A stretch of DNA of 64,000 bases from Stercorarius parasiticus (GCA_013396915.1 VWZL01000830.1:1-64000), one strand, 5' to 3'. Counted from the first letter of the stretch, positions 51,501 to 63,676 are shown. Translations and numbers: made by a program. The notes: generated by a model not told the origin, from the sequence alone.

Positions 51501-54164
51501 TGAAGATTTATTTAAAGGTAATAACAGAATTTTAAAACTGAAAAAAAAGTGGAAGTCAACATTAAAATAAAAGAAAATGGAGAGACATAAACCTGGGCAA
51601 GGAACATACAAAACTAGAAGAACATAAGACAAAACCAAGACATTTTTAGAAGCAGCACGTTAAAAGCATAGGCTCCACTAATTAAAAGCTTTTCAAATAC
51701 CTCAGAAAAAGGAAGCCTGAAGTAGAGTCTGTAAGGCCAACAGATCACCAAAATATAAAAAATGCTCAGAGTAGAGTCAGCCTTTGCAGAAAACAAATTA
51801 TTTTCACCACCGCACACTTCAGAGCCAGGCAGGCTCCATCCTTTGAGCCACTCTTGAGAGAATCAATGTGACAAAAGTCAGCTTTCACATGCAGGGAGCT
51901 TAACAAGCTGGGCACCACAACTCTCCCTTCTTTGCAAAACACATTCACAAACGACCGTAAATGGGTGACCCGTGTCATAATTTGCAGGTGATAAAAATAC
52001 TTAGTATAACCCACAATTAAATCTAACTGACACAGAAGATGAATGAGCACTTTCCAAAGTGATTTTTTTTTTTAATCACAAGAACCTGGGATCTCCCAAT
52101 GAATTTAGATTTGCGGAGCACATTTAAAAACAGAAAGTAATTTATTTTCTCAGACTAGTTCATAATTATATTATGGAATCCAATGCCAAACTACATTGCA
52201 GAAGACAAAAATGGGTTAAAAAGTGGATCAGAATCATGGACGTCAGTTTAATCCATACTTAATATCAACACTCATTCAGATAGAGTCTGAAAGACAATTT
52301 TTTTTTTTATTGCTTATGATTTGTAAACGGGATATAACCAAGATAGGAAAACCTGGCACTCGCACTTATTTTTCCATAAGTACCTCCGAGAACCTGCTTT
52401 GGAGAGGAGGCTAGGTAAGCCTTTCATCTGACCTAACACAGCCATGCTTTTGTTCTTATCTTTAGGAACATTTCTCTATCTCAGCCCAGGATCAGGAACA
52501 GACAGAACAGGAGGTGACAGTCCTAGAGCTGGATCTCAGATAGTAAGGACTGTCACACATCTATTTCCTTCAAAAGCACTTTGATACCCTGCTGTGCTGG
52601 AAGCCTTGCCCAAGGCGGGTGAGGGTAGAGAACAGAGGAGTAGAAAGAGCAGTTTGACCCAAAAAGCTAGCTCCTTTTATTGCAACTTACCACGCGCTAG
52701 GTAAGCATGTACATAAATGCAGCATGTGTTTCAGTCCCCTCCTGGCCATACTTAACTTCTTTCTTCAAAGATCCACTTCTGTTTCTCCAATAGTGAAGAA
52801 AGCTGAATCATGCTTCTAAAAAAGAAATCCCTATTTATTGTTCCTTTTGTTTCATCACCATCCAGTTTTCTATGCTTATTCATGACCTCATACAAAAAAG
52901 GCAGAGACATAATTGATTGTCTACAGAATACTTAAAACATACTGGGGGTTTCTGTAAGCAGACAGTAAGTCATAGGATGACGTTTCTTTGTTCTCACGTC
53001 TTTTCAGGAATATAAATTTAAGACTTTCAGAAGTTCTATGAAATAAATTATTCCTTTTCATTTTTAAAATCTGTTCTAAACCCACCCACACCTTCAATCA
53101 TGTTATATGGGCCAGGGTGTGTTATAGAAAAAATGTCAGCCTCACTATTTTAAAATATTTTCAGGATTATACAACTAATGTATCATGTCACAAAAAATTA
53201 GAAAGCCTCCCTAAACAGTTAAGATGAATTTTATTTCTTAGCTCACTACCAAGACTAAAGAGAGTTTAGCAGGGAAGCTAAAAAAAAAGGGGCTAAAGGA
53301 AAGAATTAAACCACATTTAAAGGAAAGACTTACTAATTTTTTACAAATTTTTTATGTCTACATTTATGGTTATTTTGCCAAACAATTTAATAGCTGCGAA
53401 ATATTTAGCAGAAGATGAAATCACTTATATTCCCTAACAAATTACTTACTTGTCATAGATACTTCTACGTCCATGGTTTAATTTGCTTTCAATAATGTTT
53501 CCTTAACTAAGAGCCCCATTATGGCCTAACACTGGAGTGGTCCAAGTCATCATTCCTGTACACAGGAAATCACTACATTACACTGCCTTTAGGGAAGAAA
53601 CAGCTAAATTTAATTGTAAAATAAAGATTAATCTGTGCACTTTTCCAATAATTGAGAGAAGTAGCAAACGTCAGGAAGACAAAAAAAAAATATTAAGAAG
53701 TAACACTTGACTCAGCCAAACTTCAGAGTGAAGTTATCTGCAAATGCTCCAGAACACATCATCATTCAGGAAAAAAAAAATAAAAAATATTACTCAGCTT
53801 GCTGATTGTGTACCTTTCTGCCAAAACAGCCATTATTCCATTGCTTTCTCCCAACAGCCCTTAAAAAAAGGTTGCAAATACTTCCCCAGGTTTGGTGAAA
53901 AAACTACTTGACCTTGTTAGAACATGGTAGGAGGGGGAAAAAAAAGGTCCCCGTATCCTAAAGATATTCTGACCTCCTAGATGAAAAATAGTGCGAGAGC
54001 CATGACCAGTTCCCAAAGTGTTGACATATTACAACACATAATTAAAGAAAATGAGAACAGCACGCAAGAGAACATTTTGAACTGCAAAAGCAGCAATTCA
54101 TTCATCAGAGTTTGGGGATAATTGATGTCATTGCACAAGGCTGAAACACTGCACATGAATCTGA

Positions 54165-54565
54165 CTAACCACGTTCAAGAAATACTGGAACAAGACTTGA
54201 GAAGAGGGACCATGGCAACAGAGAGCTTATAACAGGAAACTAAAGAAAGCTGGTTTGTGCAGTCTAGTAAACAAAGGTGGAGAAGGGACTGCTGCCTATA
54301 AATAGGTCAGGGCAGTAAATATCAGCGAAGAGTGCCATTTCAGATAGAAAGCAGTTCTGGAACAGGAATAAATGGATGAGGACTGACTGTGAATAAATTT
54401 AGATCAGAAATCAGAAGCAGCTATCCAACCGTTAGGCCCAGCACGCCAGTGGACTGGAGAGTCAAGAGGAAAACCCACCTACTTTAAGATGGAGATTGGT
54501 CACCTGATGACATTAAGTGGGCTTGTGTCAGCAGGAGATTGACTCAGTGACCTGAGGAGGATTAT
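54165..54565 (+). mobile_element. Decayed ancient CR1-like LINE fragment
   Basis: Colinear with the end of older CR1 ORF2: GAAACTAAAGAAAGCTGGTT, TGTGCAGTCTAGTAAACAAA, CTGCCTATAAATAGGTCAGG, GCAGTAAATATCAGCGAAGA, AACAGGAATAAATGGATGAG and GAATAAATTTAGATCAGAAA. A TTCTGGAAC block and a degraded tail follow. This layout (lengths between blocks, order, orientation) is that of L3-like CR1 elements widespread in amniotes. No frame is intact. Confidence 0.7.
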
Positions 54566-55070
54566 TTTTTTTTAATTTCTTTTTTTTTAAAAATACTTTG
54601 ATGTTCCTAGTAGCTGACTACTAGCACATCTTTCTTCCCAATCAAGGAGTCATCCTCCCCGCTAGCCTCCTAGACTGATGAAGCAATGAAAACCTCCCAT
54701 TTCCTCTCCAGGGACCAAGCAAGTACTTTTAGACGAGGAAATGTATTCACAATGTGCTGCTTCTCACACCTTTCCACTTCCTCAGTAGGGCTGCAAAGAG
54801 AGCAGCTAGATCACCATGTGCCATGGAATACGGTTCATTCTCTTCATGTAATAAGAAGTAGCAGAAGAGGGTCACAGAAGATCAGTGACAAATGCTACCG
54901 TGCTCTACCCTCTGCAGCACTAGAGTTGTAGAGTGATTAGGCACATTAGACAGTGAATTCCAGCTGCAAACTCCATCAGCTTAGACTTCTTATGCAAGGA
55001 GAACGGAATGGTTAATACCACCAAGTGATTACTTCTAGTATCTATGGACCCTTATTCCTGAATTAGCTGC

Positions 55071-55132
55071 TCTGGCAGGGGAGTTGGACTAGATGATCTC
55101 CAGAAGTCCCTTCCAACCCTACGATTCTGTGA
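55071..55132 (+). mobile_element. CR1 LINE, 62-bp 3' end
   Basis: GGCAGGGGAGTTGGACTAGA, then TGATCTCCAGAAGTCCCTTC, then CAACCCTACGATTCTGTGAA. The GATCTCCAGAAGTCCC wording marks a CR1 subfamily different from most other copies in this window. Confidence 0.92.
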
Positions 55133-58100
55133 ATGAGAGCCTACACTGGATTTTGTTCGCAGGTGGGAATGTTCTCTCCCTGCACTTTGGGCAGACCAAA
55201 CGCCAGTGAATGCAGACAACAAAACACCAGCAAGCACTGCTATGAAGCTGCAGACAGTCAGTGCCACTAGCTTAGCATTGCGCTGGGCTAACATGGTCCC
55301 CCTGGGCCTGGACAGCTTCTGGTACATTTATCAGCACAATCAGGTTGTCTTTGGTTTCTCCGCTTCATCTCAGCATTGGCCTACAGTGCTAGCCTTGGCA
55401 AGAAGACTTGAACAACCAAATTCTCTCACCTTCCTTAGCCTTTGCTGTGGACAGTTTGGCTGTCGTCTCTTGGGAAGAAAAGGGAAGTGAAATTAAAGAC
55501 AGATAGAGTCCCCCTGCTTGTGAGAGTCCCCCACCTGTAACACTCACCTCCTCTGGCAGAAGGCATCATAAACCTTCACAACATGAAGAACAAAAGCTTT
55601 TTTTTTTTTTGCTGCACTTCCAGAATGTCATTGACAACAGCATTGCAGTAGTAGTGTGTACTGAACATAACCAGTAGTAATTATTAGTATTGCCTTCATT
55701 AAACTCTTTGCATTGCGACACCACGTGACTTACCCATCTGTTACTGCAACAGAAGAGATACCAAGAAGTGGGAGCAATGGCTTTTCCTTCTGTAATCTGA
55801 AAGAACTCTCTTCCATGGAGATAATGTGTTCCCGAATGTCTCTTACCCTAATGTACCATGCCATAAACCTAATGTCAGCAGAAAAGAAAGTACATAAACT
55901 GCTAGAAGAATATTAAAGGGGCATACACTAAATTACCATCAACGACCTCATGCCAGACTATTAAGTGTAAGGAGCATGTAAACTGACCCATTAACATCTT
56001 CCTAACAAATGGTGCAGAGACACTTTGTTGGGAGAACCTGTGTAGCTTTCCCAAAAGATGGAGGTTAATACATACTAATACATACTGCTTTTTACCATAT
56101 GAGCCTTAAACATGAATTTAAAGTTAAACCATTACATCACTCAAAGACAGATGGTGAGGGGAAATAAAGCTTATTTCAAGAGGCACATTATAGTAATTGA
56201 TACTAGTGTTCTAATAACTACATTAGACTTTACATTTTATATTACTTGCTTATACTTTAAACCATTTCTTCTCTTAATAACTCACACTAAGGCTGTGTAC
56301 CTATCAAGTATAGGAAATATTGTCCAAGTATTAAGACATCCCACAAGTCTTGAGAGAAGTATATTTTGTTTATAGTACATCCTATGTAGCTGCAGAGTTA
56401 CTTTTTCAATATGCCAAATACTAAGCCTTTATTAGAAGCCCCTCTTTCATGTAACATACCTCAGACTAGGAACACAAGAACTATCATTTAGCCTTGCCAG
56501 AATACGTGCATAGATGTGTGTGTATATATAAAAAAAACATACTTCTTCCACCTGCTTCCTGACATAGTTACCAAAAGCTTACTGACTCATTTTCTTAGAA
56601 ATGCACACCAACTCATCTCTGGTTTTAATACAACAAAACTTTGTTAGTTTTGTCCTAACTGTTCAGTACAACAGCAACACAACACTTAGAACTTGCACAG
56701 CATACCCCATCACAAGTTCTTCTAAATAAGACGTTCTCCAAGCTTAGATGTGCTTAATGGATGCCCTTCAAAATATCAGAGTTACAACAGGTTATTTTAT
56801 TTCTTCAACTGAAGTGACTCCCACATGGTAAACAGAGGCTGGGAAGATGAGGAAGTGAAGGGAGGGCTTTGTACTGCACCCAGGAGGACCTCTACTGGTT
56901 GCCTTCCTTGGTTGGCCAGGGTTACTCCAGAACAGACCCGGTGTATTCTGCACACCAGAGCTACCACAGCAGAAGCCTACACCATGAAGATGCTTCCTGG
57001 CATCACAGGATCTTGGCACAGGGCTGGGATTGAAGCTTTGCACTCTTTTAGATAAAAGACATGTTTTTTCTCTTCACTGAAGTCAAGATTGACGCTTCTT
57101 TGAGTTAAATTTTATATCAAGATCTAAATTCTCAGATAGCTGGTTACTGGCTGCCACCCCCAGCCTGCTGGTTCTTCAAGTTATGTGAACCTCTATCCCC
57201 AACAAAAGAATATGAGCCTACACTAGCTTTTCATCTGCATCCTGAAGTTCACCAAGTGTGAAACACTGCATTTCTGAGCTTTTCCTGGCCCCTCTGCTAA
57301 GGTCCAGAAGAGCTCTGCAGTAGAGCTATTCTTGGGTTTTGGTCTTCAGAGGAATTCAGCAACAAGCAGCCTGCAGATGAGCTTAACCCTGCCAGCCTCG
57401 TAAGTGTGAAAATTTCAGGGAAAAAAAATAATTCAATACCAAAATAAGCAGCCACTCTCCATTCAACAGTTTTGTTTTTTTTTCCCCAAGGATGCATAAC
57501 TGCATTCACACCTGTTTGAAGACTGTGTATTTCAGACTAAGCCAAGAAAACCAGTGTTCACAAATGCTATTGCCTCGCCACCTAGGTGTGGCAAAAATCT
57601 CTTTGGTATCTGCTGTGTTCTTGTCTATCTTTACCTACTACTGATCCGCAGCACAAAGCGAATGCTGTGCTCCTCTCCCACCCCCTAACAAACACCAGCT
57701 GCTTCTGGGCAGTGGGCATTCCCCAAAGGATAGAGTTACCTGTCAGCCCCACCACAAAACCAGTGCCAGTGGGAAAAACTGGCATCTCACACACCGCAGG
57801 TTGCTCTCGTGCTTTTGGAGAGATCCCTCTTTGCTGTCAAAATACAAGGACACAAGAATGGGCCTCTTACTCTCTGCTAGTCACAGCCCAGTGGCAAAGT
57901 CCTGGGAGTAACAGCAATAAAAAAAAATAAGCAATTCTTTACATATGCCAGGTATCAGCTACACAGCTATGTAACTGGGGGCTGTCCCAAAGAAAGCTTT
58001 CCTACTGCCAGTTCAGGTTGTGGTCACATGCACTATGACAGAACTGCAGCCACAAACACTTATTTACCTAAAAACATACTGGCCACTGACCAGGCTTGAG

Positions 58101-58601
58101 CACCCCACAGTGGATGTGCCCTGGAGACCAGAAATCGCAATTTATCAGCATAATGATGTTGTCTTCCAGCTAGCTAAAGTCATAGCCAGGGTCAAGCTAG
58201 GTTTAATTATGCAGTGCAGTAAGAATTAACACCTCGGTAAACATCTTCCTCTTGCAGGCAGAAATAAGCTACAACTGGCAACTGCTGCTCTCCTCTCCCC
58301 ACCAGAAGCACACCAGGAACGTATCCCACATGCACACCTATCCCAGTGGGGAGCAGGGAAAGCAAACCCTGTCAAACAGATGGAGATGAAAGCAATTCTT
58401 TTACTGAGCAACAGCTCCCTGAAGCACGCAAAGGTAGAGCTCAACAGGAAGGCCTGAGGTTGCTCTGCAGCGTGACCCAGCAGCCCATCTGGCAAGGGTG
58501 GACCAGAGTCACAGCATGCCCTTCCCCAGGACCGGGGAAGAATCAAAACCCCATCCTACCCCCTTCTCAACAAAAAGCAAGCAGAGGAACACTCCTCCTA
58601 C

Positions 58602-59470
58602 CTGAACTCGGGGTGGAGGTTTGGCCGCAGCCCATAGAAAGCCGCTGAGAGAGTCACTAGCCAGCCGGGTTTGTAATTCCCATTCTCACACTCCAGGTAA
58701 GGCAAAGACCACCTGATGTGGTTCTTATCAGCAGTGAAGCTCTCCCGCCTCTTCCAGCTGTTCTCCAAAGTTTTGGGGCCGGTGTTTAAGACCTTCCTGT
58801 GCAGATGTGGCCTCCACTTGCGCTTCAAGCTGTGGAACCACTCCGTCTCCACGGAAGCATTGGCCAGACGATGAGCCGAGGAGGACAGGTCCTGCAGGAG
58901 GACCTGGCTCTCATGCCTGCTGGCCTGGAGGAAAACCTGGGGGGTGGAGAAAGGCTCCGTGCTGAAAGTGATAGCTGCCCTGGAGATGTTGGGGTCCCCC
59001 TCCAGGAGGCTCCTGATCAAGGCACGGTACCACTCCATGTCCTCCTGCAAGTTCTGCTCCCGCGACTTATTGCTCTGGAGGATCATGTTGAGGAAGTTGG
59101 TGGCGTGGGTGAGGGTGTCCAGGGCGCCGTGCAGGGAGGGGTGCGAGGTGAAGCGCGACTTGCCGGCGAGGCTGGCCAGCTCGTACCGCCCGGAGCAGTT
59201 AGCACGCCGCAGCTCCCGGGAGTCGCCCGTGTAAAGGAACGAGGCCACGTCCTGGGGCACCTCCTCGGCGAGCCGCTGCGCCAAGATGGTGCTCTCCGTA
59301 GAGCGACTCCGCGGGGCCGGCGCAGGCTCCCGGCTCTTGATGTGGTTGTAAATCGGCTGCCGCCCTCCGAGCGCCCGCTCCCGGCCCCGCACCGCCTGCC
59401 CTTGGCCGGCGGCGGCCCCGAGCCCCCGCGGGGCGAGGAGCAAGAGGAGAAGGAGCCGGAGCAGAGCCAT
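58602..59470 (-). CDS. GPR158: GPR158 coding exon 1: signal peptide and Cache-type glycine-binding ectodomain (5' part of the CDS)
   Basis: Encodes residues 1-289 and two bases of codon 290 of GPR158, a class C orphan receptor reported as the metabotropic glycine receptor mGlyR, which recruits RGS7-Gbeta5 at the neuronal membrane. Seen: the ATG (59470-59468) has G at -3 and G at +4. A leucine-rich signal peptide (about residues 1-20) follows. The Cache-type region runs from about residue 57 to the exon end. N-glycosylation sequons lie at N91, N134, N161 and N204. The protein closely matches human GPR158 as I remember it in blocks such as TILAQ, ANCSGRYEL, LDTLTHATNFLN, SNKSREQNLQ, ISRAAITFST and PYLECENG. 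Ser163, Arg164, Tyr258 and Glu260 correspond to human Ser172, Arg173, Tyr269 and Glu271, which I recall as glycine contacts. The donor is CAG|GTAGGA (GT at 58601-58600), a phase 2 intron. Residues about 21-56 differ from the mammalian protein. The frame stays open upstream into the N gap, but the signal peptide directly after this ATG supports it as the start. Confidence 0.97.
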
Positions 59471-59664
59471 GTCCCCCGGCGCTCCCGGACGCGCCGGCAC
59501 GGCGGAGCGGCTGAAGACGGGCTGCGCGCAGGCGGCCACGGCGCAGGGGCAGGAACACGCAGGGGCGGCTGAGCGGCAGCGGGACGGGAAGCGGCCCCCG
59601 GCCCACGAGTCACCTGTGGCGGCGGCGCCGCCCGCGCCTTCCCCAGCGCGGGGCGCCGCGCAGC
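59471..59664 (-). other. GPR158: GPR158 5' leader (visible part of the presumed 5' UTR)
   Basis: These 194 bp lie between the start codon and the N gap on the gene strand. They are extremely GC-rich and contain no stop codon in the frame of the GPR158 ATG, and no in-frame ATG either. A CAG|GTGACT donor-like site is also present near 59613, so part of this stretch could in principle be removed by splicing. I treat it as 5' UTR because the signal peptide begins at the downstream ATG. Confidence 0.6.
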
Positions 59665-60192
59665 NNNNNNNNNNNNNNNNNNNNNNNNNNNNNNNNNNNN
59701 NNNNNNNNNNNNNNNNNNNNNNNNNNNNNNNNNNNNNNNNNNNNNNNNNNNNNNNNNNNNNNNNNNNNNNNNNNNNNNNNNNNNNNNNNNNNNNNNNNNN
59801 NNNNNNNNNNNNNNNNNNNNNNNNNNNNNNNNNNNNNNNNNNNNNNNNNNNNNNNNNNNNNNNNNNNNNNNNNNNNNNNNNNNNNNNNNNNNNNNNNNNN
59901 NNNNNNNNNNNNNNNNNNNNNNNNNNNNNNNNNNNNNNNNNNNNNNNNNNNNNNNNNNNNNNNNNNNNNNNNNNNNNNNNNNNNNNNNNNNNNNNNNNNN
60001 NNNNNNNNNNNNNNNNNNNNNNNNNNNNNNNNNNNNNNNNNNNNNNNNNNNNNNNNNNNNNNNNNNNNNNNNNNNNNNNNNNNNNNNNNNNNNNNNNNNN
60101 NNNNNNNNNNNNNNNNNNNNNNNNNNNNNNNNNNNNNNNNNNNNNNNNNNNNNNNNNNNNNNNNNNNNNNNNNNNNNNNNNNNNNNNNNNNN
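59665..60192. other. Assembly gap (528 N)
   Basis: An uninterrupted run of N inside the CpG island. Reading frames reported across it have no meaning. GC-rich avian promoters are often lost from draft assemblies, which fits this position directly upstream of exon 1. Confidence 0.99.
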
Positions 60193-63100
60193 GGGGAGGG
60201 TGGCTGCGGCGAAATCCGCAGAGCGTCGGCTGATGGCTGTCAAGGCTGCCTGCCGCCCTGAGGAAGGCGCCCTTGCCCGCAGCGGTGCTCGGGGTGGGTG
60301 GCGGCAGAGGCACAGGCCGGCTCCCCGACTTCCCTCAGGGTGCCTGGGGCTACCGCGCAGCCGCCCGGCAGGGAGGAGGGAGGCTTTTGGCAGAGAGCAC
60401 AGGGTTTAGGTGGGAATGGACAACTTCGTCTTCTTGGCGCCCACAGGAAGAGCTGCATGAGCTGCATGCTCTCCGGGCTCCTCGGGTGGGCTGCCCCATG
60501 GGTGTCCCCCGCCTCACGCATGCCCCAGCATGGCCCAGACACAGGGTGCATCCTGCCATAATGGGAACTGAGCTGCCTCCCTCTTCCTTCAACTACAGTG
60601 GCTGGTTGGTTATATTTCTGTAACCATAATCTTTCCTCCTCTTTTTTTCCTTGGTGTTTTATCCATCACCTGTCTTTTAGCTCCACGATGCTAATTCCTA
60701 CTGCTGTCTTCACAACTAAGCCCTTAATCCAGTGGCTTCCGACGCTGACATGCTGAGGGCTTGCGTGGAGCCGGAGCAGCATGGGCCAATCACCGGGCTT
60801 TCCTCCTGCTCTGCTGAAACAGCCTTTGGAAATCCCCAAATGCGTTGGAGATGTAGTTAGGATTTTCCACACAAGCCGTCAGTTGTAGGCCCATTATGCT
60901 CAGTAATCAGCATCTAGTTCAGCAAAGCATTTAAACATGTTTAACTGTGCGTTTTCTTTGGCAGAAGTATTCACCTGCTCAGTATCTTACTGTTGGATGA
61001 AGGGTTTGTGACAGGAGGCAGTTAGAAAAGGGTGAGTTTTAGAGGAGATGGTCCACAACAAGATCTCCTAGTTACAATTCATTCCCTTCTGGTTTATTAT
61101 AAAACTCCCTCTTGGAATTCAAAAGTGCAGATGAAAAGAGTAGTAAAAAGAGGATCCTTTTTTTCTTTCTCCCACACACACATGTGCATGCACATCCTAT
61201 AAGAAGCAGATTTCAGTCATGCAGAATATATGATCTAATTTTAAACCACTGGCAAGATATATCTGCTCCTTAAAGTATACTCTTATTTTAGAATTATTTG
61301 AAACTATACTTAAAGGAATAGTCATTCTAATATAGCTAAGTGTAAAATACATTTGCAGTCCATATATCCTAGTGATGTAATGCACTTTATCTTTGCCTGT
61401 GGTCACCTTTAATAATTATAATATCACTGTGGATAAGAGACAAAGTTATAAATACTTTTTTTTTTCTTGTTGCGTGCAGTTGAAGAGGATATTCACTGCT
61501 TAAGAATAATTTACTTGTACTGAACTTTCCCTTAAGTGAATAGCCTGTGAGATTATTTAGAAACCACATATACTGAGCAAGTCAGAAGCTGGTATTTACA
61601 GTTTAGCACAGCACAGGGAGTCTGTGCTTCCAAGTCTGCACTGAACAAATACCTAAGGATACATCGTTTGCTGTGGATAAGTGAGAACCGGAGCTTTTGA
61701 CAGGAGCACCTGTCGGGACTGAGCTAAGCTAACATGGAATCAGTTACATGGGGAGTTATCAATGGCAACATAAATAAACAAGCATTTTTTTTAGCGGTGC
61801 GCCTGTGCTGAGTCTCTTTACCGACTGTCAGGGACTGCTCTAAAGGAAAGGTCAGTTCCCTGGTGGGAATTCGCTTCCCCTACTGTAGCCTGACTATTAA
61901 TACCTATCTAAATTGCACTTGGGCTGCTAAATGGCCACCTTCACACATTCTCAGGATAATCAAATATCCCTTTAATGTAGTTGCATAGTAAGTTCGTTCT
62001 GTTTCCTGATCTCCTCATAGCCCTTCTGAATACCCTTCTCCAGTAGCACCCACCACTCCCCGCCCACTCCCTTGTCCTTCACTAACACCCCCAGAAGCTC
62101 TTGTTCTTAACCCAAAGGTTTGCCAGGAGCAAAGACCCCAATGGTTTAGGGCAAAGCTCCAGCTGCCCAAAGTCTCTCCCTTGTCTCCGAGATAGAAGGC
62201 TCTCTTTTTCCTGTCTCGCCGGTTTGCTCTGTGTTTGTGCTCTCTGCGCTGCCGAGTCAGAGGGAGAGGATGACAGGTTAGCTGCAGGACTTTCTCATTA
62301 AGGGTGCTGGGTCATTTGTCCAGTCTTGTACAGCTGCAACACAAGAGCGTTCAAAGAGCCTTTCTTTATCCTGTAGGTCTTCCTCCTGCAGTCCATTCAG
62401 ACCTGCTCCCGAACAGCTGTTGTGTACAGACAGGTCCAAAATGAGACACAAACAGATTTTAAGTTGTTGCAAATGTGCATCTCCTTATGGCTTCGTAAAA
62501 ACTATGCTGCGGGTCCCATTGCCCAGATCCAGGGAACTGGCAACATGGAAAGACAATATCCTCTTAGAATAAAGAAATCCACCAAATATTTTATTTACGT
62601 GATCTTACTAAGGATTGGAAGAGATGTAGCAACTTTTGATCATTGTATTTTTATTTTAATATTAAAATGCCCTGAAGATTCTCATCAGTCATTTATAATC
62701 AGTTGGCTGTGTTGGAAATCTGTTCAGCTGTGACCAGTACAATGTGAAAATGGACTGGGAGTCCCTGGGACACAAGATTACTGTGATTGAATAATGTTCC
62801 CCTTGCTTCTGCCTCAGTTTTACCAGAGGTGCTGCTTCAAGCCATCCACCAGCGAGGAGTCAGGAGGCATCTGACCACTATCTGGCATATTTCTGAGTTG
62901 TTACGACTATCGCAATTGCTGCCTTCAAAGTACCTGTACACAAAGGCTGTCAATTGTATTACCTATCAGGCCAGAAGTCTGCATTCAGATGTTGCATGAG
63001 CTCAACCTGAGTCTAATTACAGTGTAGAAAAAGTAGCAGTGCAAAATGTTAGCAGTTTTTAACAGACTAGAGTCAGCGTAACCTACTTTCTCCAAACATG

Positions 63101-63676
63101 GCCTATGCAAAAAGACTTTGGTTCATCTGAACTATTTGAAAGGCTAGAAGCATCAGAATTATTGCATTGGTAAAACCAATTGGAACAAAGGAAAGACTGT
63201 TGTGACTGTGAAGTGTATTTAAAGACTCATTTATTAATTTTTGTCCTAAGTTAATTAGGTGATATACAGAGTATACTCATTAAGTGCTAAAACTTTGAGA
63301 ACGCCGTGTTGTATTTCTTTCACAAGACAGAAACAAAATGTTTATCACAATCATTGCTTATGGTATTCAAAAACACAGGAAAAATAAAGTGTGTTTAAAA
63401 TAAAAATACTCTTAGCTTGATTACCTAAAGAAATAACGTTTTTGCAGCCATATTTTTTGTCTATCTGGTGGGTCCCCTCTGTCTGCCAATAACTTCTGAT
63501 CTCATGAGTTTATTTCAGCTGTTTGACAGCAGTGCGAAGGTCTCAAAGCTTCTGCAAGCTTCTACAAATGTTGGGGAGCTCACAGCTGGATCAAAGAAAG
63601 CAACTCAAGTTCATTCTCATGCTGGGGGAAAACCTGCAGAGTGAGTTCAAGAGTTACACGGTCGCTTTGGTCTTTC
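60193..63676. other. Intergenic region upstream of GPR158
   Basis: The first 300 bp or so still belong to the CpG island. After that the sequence is ordinary AT-rich DNA with short chance open frames only. I see no exon with splice sites and family similarity, no structural RNA gene and no clear repeat until the CR1 that starts near 63677. A divergent non-coding transcript starting from the island is possible but has no direct support. Confidence 0.6.

Larger units (their letters stand above)
43911..58601 (-). other. GPR158: GPR158 intron 1 (14,691 bp)
   Basis: Bounded by the donor GTAGGA at 58601 and the acceptor CTCTTTTCAG ending at 43911, phase 2. It is AT-rich non-coding sequence. It holds a decayed CR1 at 54.2 kb, a 62-bp CR1 3' end at 55.07 kb and the large nested minus-strand CR1 block at 46.85-48.58 kb. 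Between these I see only short homopolymer runs and small AT-rich tracts, such as an AATA-type repeat near 45246. I recognise no exon, RNA gene or other repeat in 44.0-46.8, 48.6-54.1 or 55.2-58.5 kb. Confidence 0.9.
59100..60480. promoter_or_regulatory. GPR158: CpG island over the GPR158 start; probable promoter region
   Basis: Sequence on both sides of the N gap is very rich in G, C and CpG, in sharp contrast with the AT-rich DNA on either side. It covers the first half of coding exon 1, the visible 5' leader (59471-59664) and about 290 bp beyond the gap. A GC-box-like GGGGCGG occurs on the plus strand near 59560. On the gene strand an E-box-type CAGGTG followed by TGACTCG lies near 59610. 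No TATA box is visible in the part that can be read. The transcription start cannot be placed because 528 positions are unknown. Such islands often drive divergent transcription, so a plus-strand non-coding transcript is possible but not shown here. Confidence 0.7.

Noticed and set aside
58799..59572. 257-codon plus-strand open frame opposite GPR158 exon 1
   Set aside because: A GC-rich shadow of the exon on the opposite strand; no family similarity and no signal of its own.
58598..60313. 571-codon minus-strand open frame
   Set aside because: It owes most of its length to N positions read as open codons and to intron and upstream sequence; only 58602-59470 is supported as GPR158 coding sequence.
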